43,209 nucleotides of DNA from Flavobacteriales bacterium (lineage in GTDB: Bacteria; Bacteroidota; Bacteroidia; Flavobacteriales_D; Sanyastnellaceae): assembly GCA_029238785.1 (NCBI GenBank), contig JAQWFN010000079.1, positions 1-43,209 on the forward strand, written 5' to 3'. Below the pieces are notes generated by a model. The model was not told the DNA's origin. It did no database searches and was given only the letters and a program-made list of their open reading frames with translations. This document shows, in pieces, positions 16,504 through 25,428 of the stretch. Numbering within the stretch: the first letter of the stretch is position 1; every line of letters starts with the position of its first letter. The position numbers were made by a program, and so were the translations under genes.

Positions 16504-18696
16504 CTACTTTGCCATTTCTAAAGGAGCTATTTCCATTTCTGGAAGCTCCTCCCCTACAACCAAGGTCATTTCATCAATTAAGCGCTGAGCATTAGCATAT
16601 TTATCCACGATAAACAAAATGTAACGGATATCCACCATAATGTTTCTGCATCGAACAGGATCAAACAAAATATCGCTCATGGTGCTTTCCCATGTTCTGT
16701 CAAAGTTAAGGCCAATCAACTGCCCTTTGCTATTGAGCGCCGGACTCCCTGAATTCCCACCAGTAGTGTGGTTTGACCCCGTGAAACAAACATGCAATTC
16801 GCCGTCTTCCGCAGCATAAATTCCGTAATCTTCTTTTGACAGCAACGCTACCAAATCCGCTGGCAAGTCGAAATCAGCATCGCCCGGAATGTACTTCTCA
16901 ATAATTCCATCAGCGGTGGTGAACGACTTGTAAACGATACCGTCTCTAGGTGTACTTCCTTCTGCTTTGCCGTAGGTTAATCGAAGCGTGCTGTTGGCAT
17001 CAGACCAATACGTTTTGTTCGGAAAAAGTAGCATCATGTTTTTTACATAGTGATGCATCTTTTCTTCAATCTCACCATTCAATTCATTGTAGGTAGGTCT
17101 AACTTTCGCATAATATCCGCTCACAAAACTTTCACCAATCTTGAAGATCGGATCTTTAGCCAATTTCTTTTTCCACTTTTTGGTGTTCCCTTGCGCAAGG
17201 TCATTGAGCATGTTATCCAGCTCCTTCTCGTTGGTGAAGATGCTCTTTTTATAGGCCATTTGGCGATAGGCCTTTACCTCACCTTTAAACTTGTCTTGCA
17301 ATACTGAAAAAGCATTTGGTTGAAGGTCCTTTCTGATGTGTTGAACATAAAGCTCCGTGAGCACATCAAATATTTTCTCATCAATTTCCTGATTGTAATC
17401 TTTAAAAAATGCCTTGTTCGCCGCTTTCATGGCAGCGATTCTTCCTTCAAGCTCCCCTTTTTCTTTAAGCACCTCGTAATTGTTAATCACATCATTGAAG
17501 CCCCAAGCAAAAGACGGAAGCTCTGGTCCGTAATAGTACCATTCAATAAAGCCGTCTCTCGCCAATTGATAATCATGGTTTTTTAAAGCAAGCGCGTTGA
17601 TTTGTGCTGGCAATTCAGCTGCTTCCAAGCCTTTTACTTCGGCCAGTTTCACATAACTTTTTTCCAATTCTTTTTTCTGGTCGATGGCCTTCAACTCAAT
17701 CAAACCTTTGTTTTGACCAATCCATTTTTTGTAAGCATTACTAATTCCTGATTGCTTGGCTGCATATTGAATTCGAATTTTGTCGCTGCTTCTCATCGCT
17801 CTATCGATGATGTCCAAACTGGCTTCACGCATGGCCAAACGCATGGGGTTGGCTCGTTCAACCACGTATTCCACTTGAGTAGACAAAAGGTGTTGTTCCG
17901 TTCTTCCCGGAAAACCGAAAACCATGGTAAAATCGCCTTCTTTCACCCCGTTCAAACTTACCTCTAGGTGGCGTGGGGCTTCGTAGGGCTGATTGTTTTC
18001 CTTGTATTCTGCCGGTTCATTTTTATCGTTAGCATAGATTCTGAACATGGAGAAATCTCCCGTATGTCGCGGCCAAACCCAATTGTCTGTATCGCCACCA
18101 AACTTTCCAACTGCTGAAGGCGGTGCACCTACCAAGCGAACATCAGAAAAGGTTTTGGTGATGATCATAAAGTAGCTGTTTCCGTAGTTGAACGGACGAA
18201 TAACGGCTTCTTCGAAAGCACTTCCTTTCAAACGTTCTGCAATTAACTCCGCTTTCTTCTTTTCAAAGGCCTCTGGATTTGAGAAGGCCAAATCAATTAA
18301 AGCATCGCTCACATCCATCATTTCAACAATAAAGGTTGCGGTCAATCCTTTATTAGGAAGTTCTTCGCCAAAGTTCTTCGCCCAGAAACCATTTTTAAGG
18401 TAATCGTTTTCGAGTGATGAATGAGATTGAATCTGGCTGTAACCGCAGTGGTGGTTGGTTAACAGTAAGCCTTGACTAGAAATCACCTCTGCAGTGCATC
18501 CTCCACCAAAATGCACTATGGCGTCTTTTAAAGAGCTTTTATTCACACTGTAGATATCTTCAGCGCTTAATTCACAGCCAAAAGACTGCATGTCGCTTTC
18601 CACCGCTTCAAGCAGTGTTGGTATCCACATTCCTTCAGTTGCTCGAACATTAAAGCTCAAAGCGATTAACAACAAAAGCACAATTCTTCTATACAT
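16504..18696 (-). CDS. S46-family dipeptidyl-peptidase, DPP11 type
   Basis: The protein has 730 residues with a signal peptide (MYRRIVLLLLIALSFNVRA). S46 enzymes are periplasmic or surface serine exopeptidases that release N-terminal dipeptides. The catalytic His lies in LLTNHHCGY (H83) and the Ser in TTGGNSGSP (S649); GGDTDNWVWPRHTGDFSMFR is typical of the family and contains the Asp region. Eighteen residues past the Ser is Arg667 (GLNFDRTWE). In Porphyromonas gingivalis numbering this is position 673, Arg in DPP11 (prefers Asp/Glu at P1) and Gly in DPP7. An acidic-residue-specific enzyme is therefore predicted. It is the last gene of the overlapping unit, sharing eight nt with the J-domain gene. 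Confidence 0.92.
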   Translation of the reverse strand: MYRRIVLLLLIALSFNVRATEGMWIPTLLEAVESDMQSFGCELSAEDIYSVNKSSLKDAIVHFGGGCTAEVISSQGLLLTNHHCGYSQIQSHSSLENDYLKNGFWAKNFGEELPNKGLTATFIVEMMDVSDALIDLAFSNPEAFEKKKAELIAERLKGSAFEEAVIRPFNYGNSYFMIITKTFSDVRLVGAPPSAVGKFGGDTDNWVWPRHTGDFSMFRIYANDKNEPAEYKENNQPYEAPRHLEVSLNGVKEGDFTMVFGFPGRTEQHLLSTQVEYVVERANPMRLAMREASLDIIDRAMRSSDKIRIQYAAKQSGISNAYKKWIGQNKGLIELKAIDQKKELEKSYVKLAEVKGLEAAELPAQINALALKNHDYQLARDGFIEWYYYGPELPSFAWGFNDVINNYEVLKEKGELEGRIAAMKAANKAFFKDYNQEIDEKIFDVLTELYVQHIRKDLQPNAFSVLQDKFKGEVKAYRQMAYKKSIFTNEKELDNMLNDLAQGNTKKWKKKLAKDPIFKIGESFVSGYYAKVRPTYNELNGEIEEKMHHYVKNMMLLFPNKTYWSDANSTLRLTYGKAEGSTPRDGIVYKSFTTADGIIEKYIPGDADFDLPADLVALLSKEDYGIYAAEDGELHVCFTGSNHTTGGNSGSPALNSKGQLIGLNFDRTWESTMSDILFDPVRCRNIMVDIRYILFIVDKYANAQRLIDEMTLVVGEELPEMEIAPLEMAK

Positions 18697-19246
18697 CCTG
18701 GTCGGTTTTTAACACGAATAAAAAATAATACACCCCATAAGTAAAGGCAAGGCCAAAGATCATGGGAATAAGATAATCGTAAACTGGTCGAACCTCAATT
18801 TCGGGGTTAGCAACATCATTTCTGTAAGCCAGCAAAGGTAAGAACACCACAACAATTCCTAGTCCGATAAAAAAGTAATTACTAAACTTATTGATCACCA
18901 TGGCTGTTTTGAAAAGCCTTGACTTTTCGAACTTAGCGTACTCACAATCGGCTAATTTTGCGGCTCTTTTTCGGGCTGCTTGCTGTTGATTTTGAATCCA
19001 CTGCTGGTAAATGAGCTCACGCCTTCTTCGTTCTGCCTCGTTGAACTGGCGCTTTCTGTAGCTCAGTCTTCTTTCGTTGTCTGACAAAAACATGTAGGCT
19101 TCATTCACTTCAATAAAGCGATCAGCCGCCCACCTTTCAGGGTTTCTGTCGGGATGATATTGTTTCGCAAGCTCTCTGTACGCCGCTTTTATCTCGTTTA
19201 GCGTGGCATCTTCATCAAGTCCCAATATGTGAAAATAGTTCACCAT
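18689..19246 (-). CDS. Membrane-anchored J-domain protein
   Basis: The protein has 185 residues. A J-domain occupies residues 2-65 (NYFHILGLDEDATLNEIKAA, the HPD motif in KQYHPDRNP, then FIEVNEAYMFLSD). A basic coiled-coil-like stretch follows (EAERRRRELIYQQWIQ), then two hydrophobic helices (about 120-140 and 155-178). It lacks the Gly/Phe region, zinc fingers and client-binding domains of true DnaJ, so it is a class C J-protein that would recruit and stimulate DnaK at the inner membrane. It starts inside the stop of the beta-barrel-like gene (TAATG) and overlaps the DPP11 start by eight nt, consistent with translational coupling. Its client is unknown. Confidence 0.87.
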   Translation of the reverse strand: MVNYFHILGLDEDATLNEIKAAYRELAKQYHPDRNPERWAADRFIEVNEAYMFLSDNERRLSYRKRQFNEAERRRRELIYQQWIQNQQQAARKRAAKLADCEYAKFEKSRLFKTAMVINKFSNYFFIGLGIVVVFLPLLAYRNDVANPEIEVRPVYDYLIPMIFGLAFTYGVYYFLFVLKTDQDV

Positions 19247-19974
19247 TAAAAAGAGAGGTCTAAACCAATGATTAGTCTGCTAAATTCGTCAAAAGCCCGC
19301 CCATTATTTACATCTTCGCTTGCTTTCCACAAATCGCTCATTCGGTAGCGTGCAAACAGAGCAAACTTGTTCATCCCAATTCGACAAGAGAGATTGCTCT
19401 GAAAACGCGAGACATAATTGAGTTGCTTGAATCGGTATTCTTGACTTCCGCTGCCCATCAATTGCGAAGCAGGATCTTTCCGCTCAATAAACTTGTTCAC
19501 CCAAGCACCATATTCAAGGTCGGCCATGAGCATGAGGAAGTTCCCCCGAGCATTGCCTGTTTTGCCCAATTGAAAGCGCATGCCTGCAGAGAGTCTGAAA
19601 TTATTCCAAGTAAAGCGCTCTTGCTTGTGCTCTTGCCCGAGTGAAAAGAGGTTCATCAAGCTGTCTTGCTTAATTCTGTAGCTTTTTCGATTGTACTCCA
19701 AGCCCCAAACGCCAGATAGCAAGCGGTTAAATTTCACTGTCCCTCTGGTTCCATAGGCAAACATAAAAGAACCGAAAACCGTTTGAGCGCTGTCTGTTTC
19801 ACCAAGAGACGGGATAAGCCCGTAAGCGAGATAGCCTTCTTGGAAATAGTTGGTATTCGGACCTTTTTGTTTGAGGTTCAGGCGCGACTGATCGCTTTCG
19901 AACACCGTGCTTTGCGCTGTTATTTGTCCGAAGGCCATCATCAGCCAAAAAAGAAACAAACTAATTCTCATCAT
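19246..19974 (-). CDS. Outer-membrane beta-barrel-like protein of unknown function
   Basis: The protein has 242 residues and begins [21 protein letters not shown], a signal peptide. The mature part alternates short amphipathic strands rich in Tyr, Phe and Arg (GSFMFAYGTRGTVKFNR, FALFARYRMSDLW) and ends in IIGLDLSF, with a C-terminal Phe typical of barrel proteins. Size would suit eight to ten strands. I do not recognise a named family. It overlaps the S8 protease gene upstream by 14 nt and touches the J-domain gene downstream. The first of two adjacent ATGs (19974, 19971) is used here. Confidence 0.75.
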   Translation of the reverse strand: MMRISLFLFWLMMAFGQITAQSTVFESDQSRLNLKQKGPNTNYFQEGYLAYGLIPSLGETDSAQTVFGSFMFAYGTRGTVKFNRLLSGVWGLEYNRKSYRIKQDSLMNLFSLGQEHKQERFTWNNFRLSAGMRFQLGKTGNARGNFLMLMADLEYGAWVNKFIERKDPASQLMGSGSQEYRFKQLNYVSRFQSNLSCRIGMNKFALFARYRMSDLWKASEDVNNGRAFDEFSRLIIGLDLSF

Positions 19975-21583
19975 AAAGTCTATAGGTATTCATGTATCCT
20001 GAGTAAAATACTTGCAAATAATTCTCTTTGTTCAAAAAACCGCTGGGGATACTGGCTCCAAGCTTGCCTTCGGGCAAAACTACCGCGAAATGCTGTGTTC
20101 TTCCTTCTTTGCCCACCACTTTCCAAAACACGTACGGAGGATGTTCGCTCATTTTAACTTGATCGCTGCTGACTTCATCCAAAAGGAGTACTTCAATGGA
20201 ATTGATGTTTCGTTTAAATTCAAACTGTGGATCTACTTCCAAAACGCCATCAAAAAGGCGATTTGCCGACGGAACGCCATACCCGTGCACTTCATCGAAA
20301 TACGGGTAAAGGTGTCCAGAACGCTGCACCAAATCAAACATTTCTTGCCAGCTTAAATTTGGAAAAGCTTGTTTTGCGCAAGCCACAAAACCGGCGGCAA
20401 GTGGCGAAGCAAAAGAAGTACCGGGCATCAAGCTGATTTCATTTTCTTTACCATCTGCACACATGGCGTAGGCGAAAGCGCTGATATTGGGTTTCGAAAT
20501 CCCGGCAGCATTCGGACCAAAAGAGCTAAAGCTTGCAGCAAAGCCCGTCCAGGGAGATATTCCTCCAATGGCCAAGACGCTATCTGCATCGGCCGGTGCG
20601 CCAATGATTTGCCAAGGGTCATCTCCATCGTTTCCTGCAGAGCTCAATACTAAAATCCCTTTTTTCGATGCCATGTTCGCCGCCCTAGAAGCCAGCGATG
20701 TTTGCCCGTCCATATCTTCCCAGAAATAGCGGTTTTTGGTGTATCCCAAGCTAGAGTTGATAAGATGTGCGCCATTTCTATCTGCCCATTCTGCAGCTTC
20801 TAGCCAATGCTCTTCCTCTGAAGCGAATTCCCAAAAATTACGCTCTGTTCTAGCAAGTAGGAAACTCGCATCTACCGCCAGGCCCATGATTTGGTCGCCG
20901 TAGTTTCCCGCAATACAAGAAAGCACGGCAGTTCCGTGTCCGCTTCCATGGTAGGGATTCTCATCTTTGCCAACAAAGTCATACGCCTTCTCTATTTGTC
21001 CGCTTTCAAACAATTTCTGCAAACATTGATGTGTGTTCGCCCCTGTAAACCCAGCGTCTAAAACAGCAACTCTAACGCCCTTCGCCCCTATTCCTTCTTG
21101 TCTAAAACGCGCCAAGCCAAGCAACTCCGTTTGAGCTTTTAATACTTCTTCATATCGTGCGGCAAGGTTCAAGTCGTCTATCTCTTGAGGCATTTTTTCT
21201 TTCTGGCTGATGTGAACTTCGCTGCTGCTCATCAAACGCAGTTCTGCCACAAAGGGAAGTGCTTCGATTTGGGCAATTTGATCTTGATTCGCAAAGCAAA
21301 CCACGGCATTCAACCACCTTGAAGTCATGCTAATGCTATCAACCAGGGCTGTGATGGCTTGAAAATAAATGGGGGAAACAGGAAAATCTGTAGCATCGTA
21401 AAAATCTAGTCCTTCCCGTTTTCTGCGTTCGATGGCATCGGGATGAAGTTCTTCAAAAGGATTGTATTTCGCTCCTTGTTTATCTGTAAAAGCGAGCCAA
21501 TACTTATCTTGCGCCCTCAAAGAACTCGAGCAGAAAAAAAGCAACAGCAAGGATGCGAGCGTAAATAAGATAATTCGATTCAT
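19961..21583 (-). CDS. Secreted subtilisin-like serine protease (S8 family)
   Basis: The protein has 540 residues from ATG 21583, where a signal peptide begins ([21 protein letters not shown]); an upstream frame extension has none. The S8 triad is complete: D176 in [11 protein letters not shown]216 in [11 protein letters not shown]390 in [11 protein letters not shown], with the oxyanion Asn in SSAGNDGDD. An N-terminal region of about 150 residues resembles an inhibitor-like prodomain. About 110 residues follow the catalytic domain without a recognisable T9SS domain, so its final location is uncertain. It heads the overlapping unit with the beta-barrel-like, J-domain and DPP11 genes and is divergent from the threonine aldolase gene with only 21 nt between start codons. 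A role in extracellular or periplasmic protein breakdown is likely. Confidence 0.9.
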   Translation of the reverse strand: MNRIILFTLASLLLLFFCSSSLRAQDKYWLAFTDKQGAKYNPFEELHPDAIERRKREGLDFYDATDFPVSPIYFQAITALVDSISMTSRWLNAVVCFANQDQIAQIEALPFVAELRLMSSSEVHISQKEKMPQEIDDLNLAARYEEVLKAQTELLGLARFRQEGIGAKGVRVAVLDAGFTGANTHQCLQKLFESGQIEKAYDFVGKDENPYHGSGHGTAVLSCIAGNYGDQIMGLAVDASFLLARTERNFWEFASEEEHWLEAAEWADRNGAHLINSSLGYTKNRYFWEDMDGQTSLASRAANMASKKGILVLSSAGNDGDDPWQIIGAPADADSVLAIGGISPWTGFAASFSSFGPNAAGISKPNISAFAYAMCADGKENEISLMPGTSFASPLAAGFVACAKQAFPNLSWQEMFDLVQRSGHLYPYFDEVHGYGVPSANRLFDGVLEVDPQFEFKRNINSIEVLLLDEVSSDQVKMSEHPPYVFWKVVGKEGRTQHFAVVLPEGKLGASIPSGFLNKENYLQVFYSGYMNTYRLYDEN

Positions 21584-21604
21584 TTCGATGGTAAATATAA
21601 GGAT

Positions 21605-22624
21605 ATGATAGATCTCAGAAGCGACACAGTAACTCGTCCTACGAAGGGGATGATTGAAGCGATGATGAAGGCTAAAACAGGCGATGATGTTTTTGGTGAA
21701 GACCCCACTGTAAATGAACTTCAGGAGCGTTTGGCATCGGAATTTGCTCAGGAAGCCGGACTCTTTTGTCCGTCTGGAACCATGACCAACCAAATTGCCA
21801 TCAACGTGCATACGCGTCCTGGAGACGAGGTGATTTGCGATCGCTTATCTCACATCTACAATTACGAAGGCGGCGGAATTGCGCGCAATTCGGGCTGTTC
21901 TGTGCGTTTGCTGAACGGAGAGCGCGGTAGGTTTGGTGTTGAAGCGGTTAAAAGCAACATCAACCCTAGCGACAGTCATTACTCCAGAACAAGTTTGGTT
22001 TGCATCGAAGACACCGTTAACAAAGCCGGTGGAGCGGTTTACGACTTTGAGCAAATCAAGGCGCTTTCCTCCTTTTGTAAAACCCTTGAGTTGCCTTTTC
22101 ATTTGGACGGTGCCCGGGTGGTGAATGCCTTGCTTGAAAACGGTGTTGATTGGAAAACTTATGGGGGTCAGTTTGACAGCATTTCTGTTTGTTTATCGAA
22201 AGGACTAGGAACGCCGGGGGGCTCTGTTTTGCTTGGAAGCCGAGATTTCATCAAGGAGGCTCACCGCACTCGAAAAGTCATGGGTGGAGGAATGCGTCAG
22301 GTAGGGATTTTAGCTGCAGCCGGCCTCTATGCTTTGGACCACAACGTAGAACGAATGCGTGAAGACCATCAAAGAGCAAGACAGCTGGGAAAAAGCCTTT
22401 CTGACTTGTCTTGGGTATCTCAGGTGGAAGACGTTGATACGAACATTGTTATTTTTAAGCTTCGCGAAGGATTACTGGCTGTAGATTGCATGGAAGCATT
22501 AAAAAAGGAGGACATCTTTGCCCTCCCTTTTGGTATTGATCAAATGCGTTTTGTAACACACTTGGATTATTCTGAAAGCGACCTAAATGCTACAATTGAG
22601 GCATTAAATCGATTAAAATTCTAA
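21605..22624 (+). CDS. ltaE: Low-specificity L-threonine aldolase
   Basis: The protein has 339 residues, the usual family length. It is a PLP enzyme splitting L-threonine or L-allo-threonine into glycine and acetaldehyde. It shows [12 protein letters not shown] at the N-terminus, [16 protein letters not shown], the [16 protein letters not shown]-phosphate region, [10 protein letters not shown] and the PLP-lysine site [14 protein letters not shown]. Everything expected is present, so the assignment is strong. It is divergent from the S8 protease and ends two nt before the stop of the convergent T9SS protein gene, with no terminator between them. Confidence 0.94.
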   Translation: MIDLRSDTVTRPTKGMIEAMMKAKTGDDVFGEDPTVNELQERLASEFAQEAGLFCPSGTMTNQIAINVHTRPGDEVICDRLSHIYNYEGGGIARNSGCSVRLLNGERGRFGVEAVKSNINPSDSHYSRTSLVCIEDTVNKAGGAVYDFEQIKALSSFCKTLELPFHLDGARVVNALLENGVDWKTYGGQFDSISVCLSKGLGTPGGSVLLGSRDFIKEAHRTRKVMGGGMRQVGILAAAGLYALDHNVERMREDHQRARQLGKSLSDLSWVSQVEDVDTNIVIFKLREGLLAVDCMEALKKEDIFALPFGIDQMRFVTHLDYSESDLNATIEALNRLKF

Positions 22625-22626
22625 GC

Positions 22627-24492
22627 TTACAACTTCACGAAAAGTCGTTGAGTACTTCTTCCTTCGCCTAAAACGTAGCGCAAGAGGTATGTACCTTGAG
22701 CTAAGTCGCCCACCGCAATTGTGCTTGAAAAGTCGCTCAGTTTTTGAGATTTGATGAGCTGACCAGAAGTGCTCCAAAGGAAAACCTCTCCTGATGCTTC
22801 TGTACTGGTGATGGTAATTTGATTTTCAGCGGGATTTGGATAGAAATCAAAGTTAGCTAAGGCCTCTTCGATGTTGTCGCAAACATCAATATTCACTGTA
22901 ATTGCGTCTAAAGCACTACAAGCAAATTCATTTTCTACACTAAGGATGAAAGAATGAGAGCCTAACCCGTACTCAGCAGCATCAACGATGAAAAACTGAT
23001 TCGTGCTTTCATCTTGCCATGAGTAGTTATAGCCCAGCGGACCACTAAGCACCAATTGATCGTCGATACAGATTGTGGTATCATTACCCAGAAAGAGCTC
23101 TACTTCATTCAAAGCTGTTAGGTTCACATTTGCGTTGAAAGGACAGCCATTATCGTCTTGAAGTTCTAGCGCGTATGCTCCCTCGTTTAGGTTGTTGTTT
23201 ATTCCATCAACCGACACAAAACCGTCTGGTCCTTCCCAGAAAAACTCATAAGGAGCCGTTCCTCCTGTGACATTTGGTGTGATGCTTCCATCTTCGGAAA
23301 GCGGACAATCAGGATTCTCGATTGAAAAAGAAACTTGAATTGGTGCTGGATTGATGATGGTATAAGATTGTGTAAGGACGTTTCCGCAAGCATCTGTAGC
23401 TGTGAGCGAATATTCACCAGCATTCAAATCAACCAGGTCTTGGTTTTGACTAGAGAAACCGTTTGGACCGGTCCACTCACAGGTGAAATTTTCACCACCA
23501 CCGTTGATGTATGGGAATATAGAACCATTTCCACTTTCCCCTTTGTCTGGTGCGCAAGTAACACTGTTCACTTGCGCGTTTAAGCTAGGTTCCAGGTTTG
23601 AAGTTGTTGCAGTAACAAAAACGTTACCCGTATCGCCATTCCAACCGTCCACTTGCAAGTAGTACGTTTCTCCTTCCACCAAACAAGAGGTGTAGAAGGT
23701 GGAGGCGAAACCATTTGCAATACCACAACCACCATCGTCGTTAGCTCCAATCAGCATGAAGGTGCTAAAATCCAGGCAGTCTTCAACTTCATACAGCGCC
23801 AATTGGGTATCGAAATCGGTTCCCACAACGCAGCTTGTGATCAACAAAGGGTCAGAACTTGTTGCTGTAATGGCGAACCAAATGGTGTTGTTTATTCCTC
23901 CTTCACACCAGTTACCTAGCAAACCGCAGTTGCCTCCTTCTGGGGCGGGTTCTCCGTTTTGAACACCTGCAGACTCGTTATTCCCTTCTGCGGGCGCTCC
24001 ATCAACAAACAAGGGCGTTGCTCCACAAGGAAAATCGAGAAGTGGTCCTTCTGGCAAAGCTGCAGTAAAGAAAAAAGTATTTCCCGATCCTGTGCCTTGG
24101 AATGAACCAACAGGAATATTTCCAAACAAGATATCGAAGTTAAGGCCACCATCACCCCAATCGTCGACATAATGGATCGCGTATTCTTCGCCTTCAATGA
24201 GGCAAACATCTTCCAAAGTAATTGTCGTGTTATTTGGATAACCGTTACCTCCGCCTGAGACTTGGCTCCCTCCAGAATTGCAATCAACTTGAGCAAGGTT
24301 TCCTTCAATAAGAATTGGATTGGCATCGCAATCGTCAGTAGCCAATGTAAGTTGCCAATAGGCTTCGTAACCCCAAGCGTCAGTGTTCATCACAAAAGTA
24401 ATGGGCACTTCTCCAGGGTCGCATTGCGCATAGCTGAACAGGGCTTGGAAACACAAGAATATTGTGCCCAAAGCATAAAGTGATTGTTTCAT
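22627..24492 (-). CDS. Secreted adhesin-like protein with T9SS type A domain
   Basis: The protein has 621 residues from ATG 24492, where a signal peptide begins (MKQSLYALGTIFLCFQALFSYAQ). A beta module with DDWGDGGLNF follows, then a PPC-like region rich in Cys and Gly (CVVGTDFDTQLALYE), SprB-like repeats (GSIFPYINGGGENFTCEW; GSITPNVTGGTAPYEFFW) and a C-terminal type A sorting domain (FYPNPAENQITI, WSTSGQLIKSQKL, LAQGTYLLRY, RLFVKL). It has no catalytic domain I can see, so a structural or adhesive role is likely. The first module resembles modules in the lysyl-oxidase-like and M43 proteins of this window. It converges on ltaE with two nt between stop codons. Confidence 0.9.
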   Translation of the reverse strand: MKQSLYALGTIFLCFQALFSYAQCDPGEVPITFVMNTDAWGYEAYWQLTLATDDCDANPILIEGNLAQVDCNSGGSQVSGGGNGYPNNTTITLEDVCLIEGEEYAIHYVDDWGDGGLNFDILFGNIPVGSFQGTGSGNTFFFTAALPEGPLLDFPCGATPLFVDGAPAEGNNESAGVQNGEPAPEGGNCGLLGNWCEGGINNTIWFAITATSSDPLLITSCVVGTDFDTQLALYEVEDCLDFSTFMLIGANDDGGCGIANGFASTFYTSCLVEGETYYLQVDGWNGDTGNVFVTATTSNLEPSLNAQVNSVTCAPDKGESGNGSIFPYINGGGENFTCEWTGPNGFSSQNQDLVDLNAGEYSLTATDACGNVLTQSYTIINPAPIQVSFSIENPDCPLSEDGSITPNVTGGTAPYEFFWEGPDGFVSVDGINNNLNEGAYALELQDDNGCPFNANVNLTALNEVELFLGNDTTICIDDQLVLSGPLGYNYSWQDESTNQFFIVDAAEYGLGSHSFILSVENEFACSALDAITVNIDVCDNIEEALANFDFYPNPAENQITITSTEASGEVFLWSTSGQLIKSQKLSDFSSTIAVGDLAQGTYLLRYVLGEGRSTQRLFVKL

Positions 24493-24516
24493 CCAGGTTT
24501 TGATTTTGGTTTCCCT

Positions 24517-24524
24517 CAAATTTA
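24517..24524 (-). promoter_or_regulatory. Candidate -7 box for the T9SS type A protein gene
   Basis: The minus strand reads TAAATTTG, 24 nt before the ATG at 24492. No exact TTG is found at -33. The opposing box at 24560-24567 makes this 84-nt gap a divergent promoter region. Confidence 0.5.
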
Positions 24525-24559
24525 GAAAACTATTTCAAAGTGTTTCAGAAAGGAGTTCA

Positions 24560-24567
24560 TACCTTTG
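24560..24567 (+). promoter_or_regulatory. Candidate -7 box for the cvfB-yaaA-FKBP-mtfA unit
   Basis: TACCTTTG matches TAnnTTTG and ends nine nt before the ATG at 24577, implying a leader of only a few nt. No TTG is at -33. An in-frame TTG at 24565 lies inside the box and is therefore not a plausible start codon. Confidence 0.5.
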
Positions 24568-24576
24568 CCCCTGCTT

Positions 24577-25428
24577 ATGACTCAACCTGGTAGAATACAA
24601 GAACTCCCTATTTTACGCATTGAAAGGAATGATGCGTGGTTAGGAGAAGAGGAAAATGAAGTGCATTTGTCGCTGGCAGAACTGCCCGTCAAGGCCAAAG
24701 AAGGTGACCTTATTGAGGTATTTGTGCATTTTGATGCTGAAAAAAACCTCATTGCAACAACAAAATTCCCCGAAGTAAGCGTTGGAAAATTAGCCTTCTT
24801 GAGGGTGAACCACATCAACAAGGAATTGGCATATGTTGATTTGGGATTCGAAAAGGACTACATCATCCCGCCAAAACATCAGCCCGACCGTATTATCGAA
24901 GGAAAGAAGTACCACATGACCATGTTGTACGACCCGAAGGATAAAGAATTAGTGCTTTCTGCAGACATGAACGCTTATTTGAGAAAGAGCGCTCGTGACT
25001 TGAAGGAGGGCGACCAAGTTGAGATTGATGTTTGGAAGCAATTAGACAATGGAGCTAAATGCATCATTCAAGAGCGTTTTTGGGCTTTTTTGCCGAAAAT
25101 GGAACAGGTATTCCTCGTTAAGCGTGGCGATCACCTCAAAGCTTGGGTGAAAGAAGTTAAAGGTCGTGATGTCTATCTATCGCTACAAGAACAAGGCGAA
25201 GAACGCATGGAAAACGCTTGTAAAAAGCTGCTCGACATGCTCGAAATGCACAATGGTTATGTGCGTTTGAACGACAAAACAACTCCAGAAGAAATTCAAT
25301 TGCGTCTTCGCATGAGCAAAAAAACCTTCAAAAAAGCAGTCGGAATGCTCTTAAAAGAAGGAAAAATTGCCCAAACACCAAGGGCCATCAAATTGATTAA
25401 AACCGACAAATCGACGACCCCATCATGA
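24577..25428 (+). CDS. CvfB-like S1-domain RNA-binding protein
   Basis: The protein has 283 residues, a length typical of the CvfB/YitL family. It has several S1-like beta-barrels (GRIQELPILRIERN; VSVGKLAFLRVNHINKELAYVDLGFEKDYIIPP; GDHLKAWVKEVKGRDVYLSL) and a C-terminal winged-helix segment (EEIQLRLRMSKKTFKKAVGMLLKEGKI). Family members bind RNA and affect virulence-factor expression or translation in Firmicutes; the role in Bacteroidota is unclear. Start ATG 24577 is set by the promoter box just upstream. Its stop overlaps the yaaA start by four nt (ATGA), so translation is probably coupled. Confidence 0.87.
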   Translation: MTQPGRIQELPILRIERNDAWLGEEENEVHLSLAELPVKAKEGDLIEVFVHFDAEKNLIATTKFPEVSVGKLAFLRVNHINKELAYVDLGFEKDYIIPPKHQPDRIIEGKKYHMTMLYDPKDKELVLSADMNAYLRKSARDLKEGDQVEIDVWKQLDNGAKCIIQERFWAFLPKMEQVFLVKRGDHLKAWVKEVKGRDVYLSLQEQGEERMENACKKLLDMLEMHNGYVRLNDKTTPEEIQLRLRMSKKTFKKAVGMLLKEGKIAQTPRAIKLIKTDKSTTPS

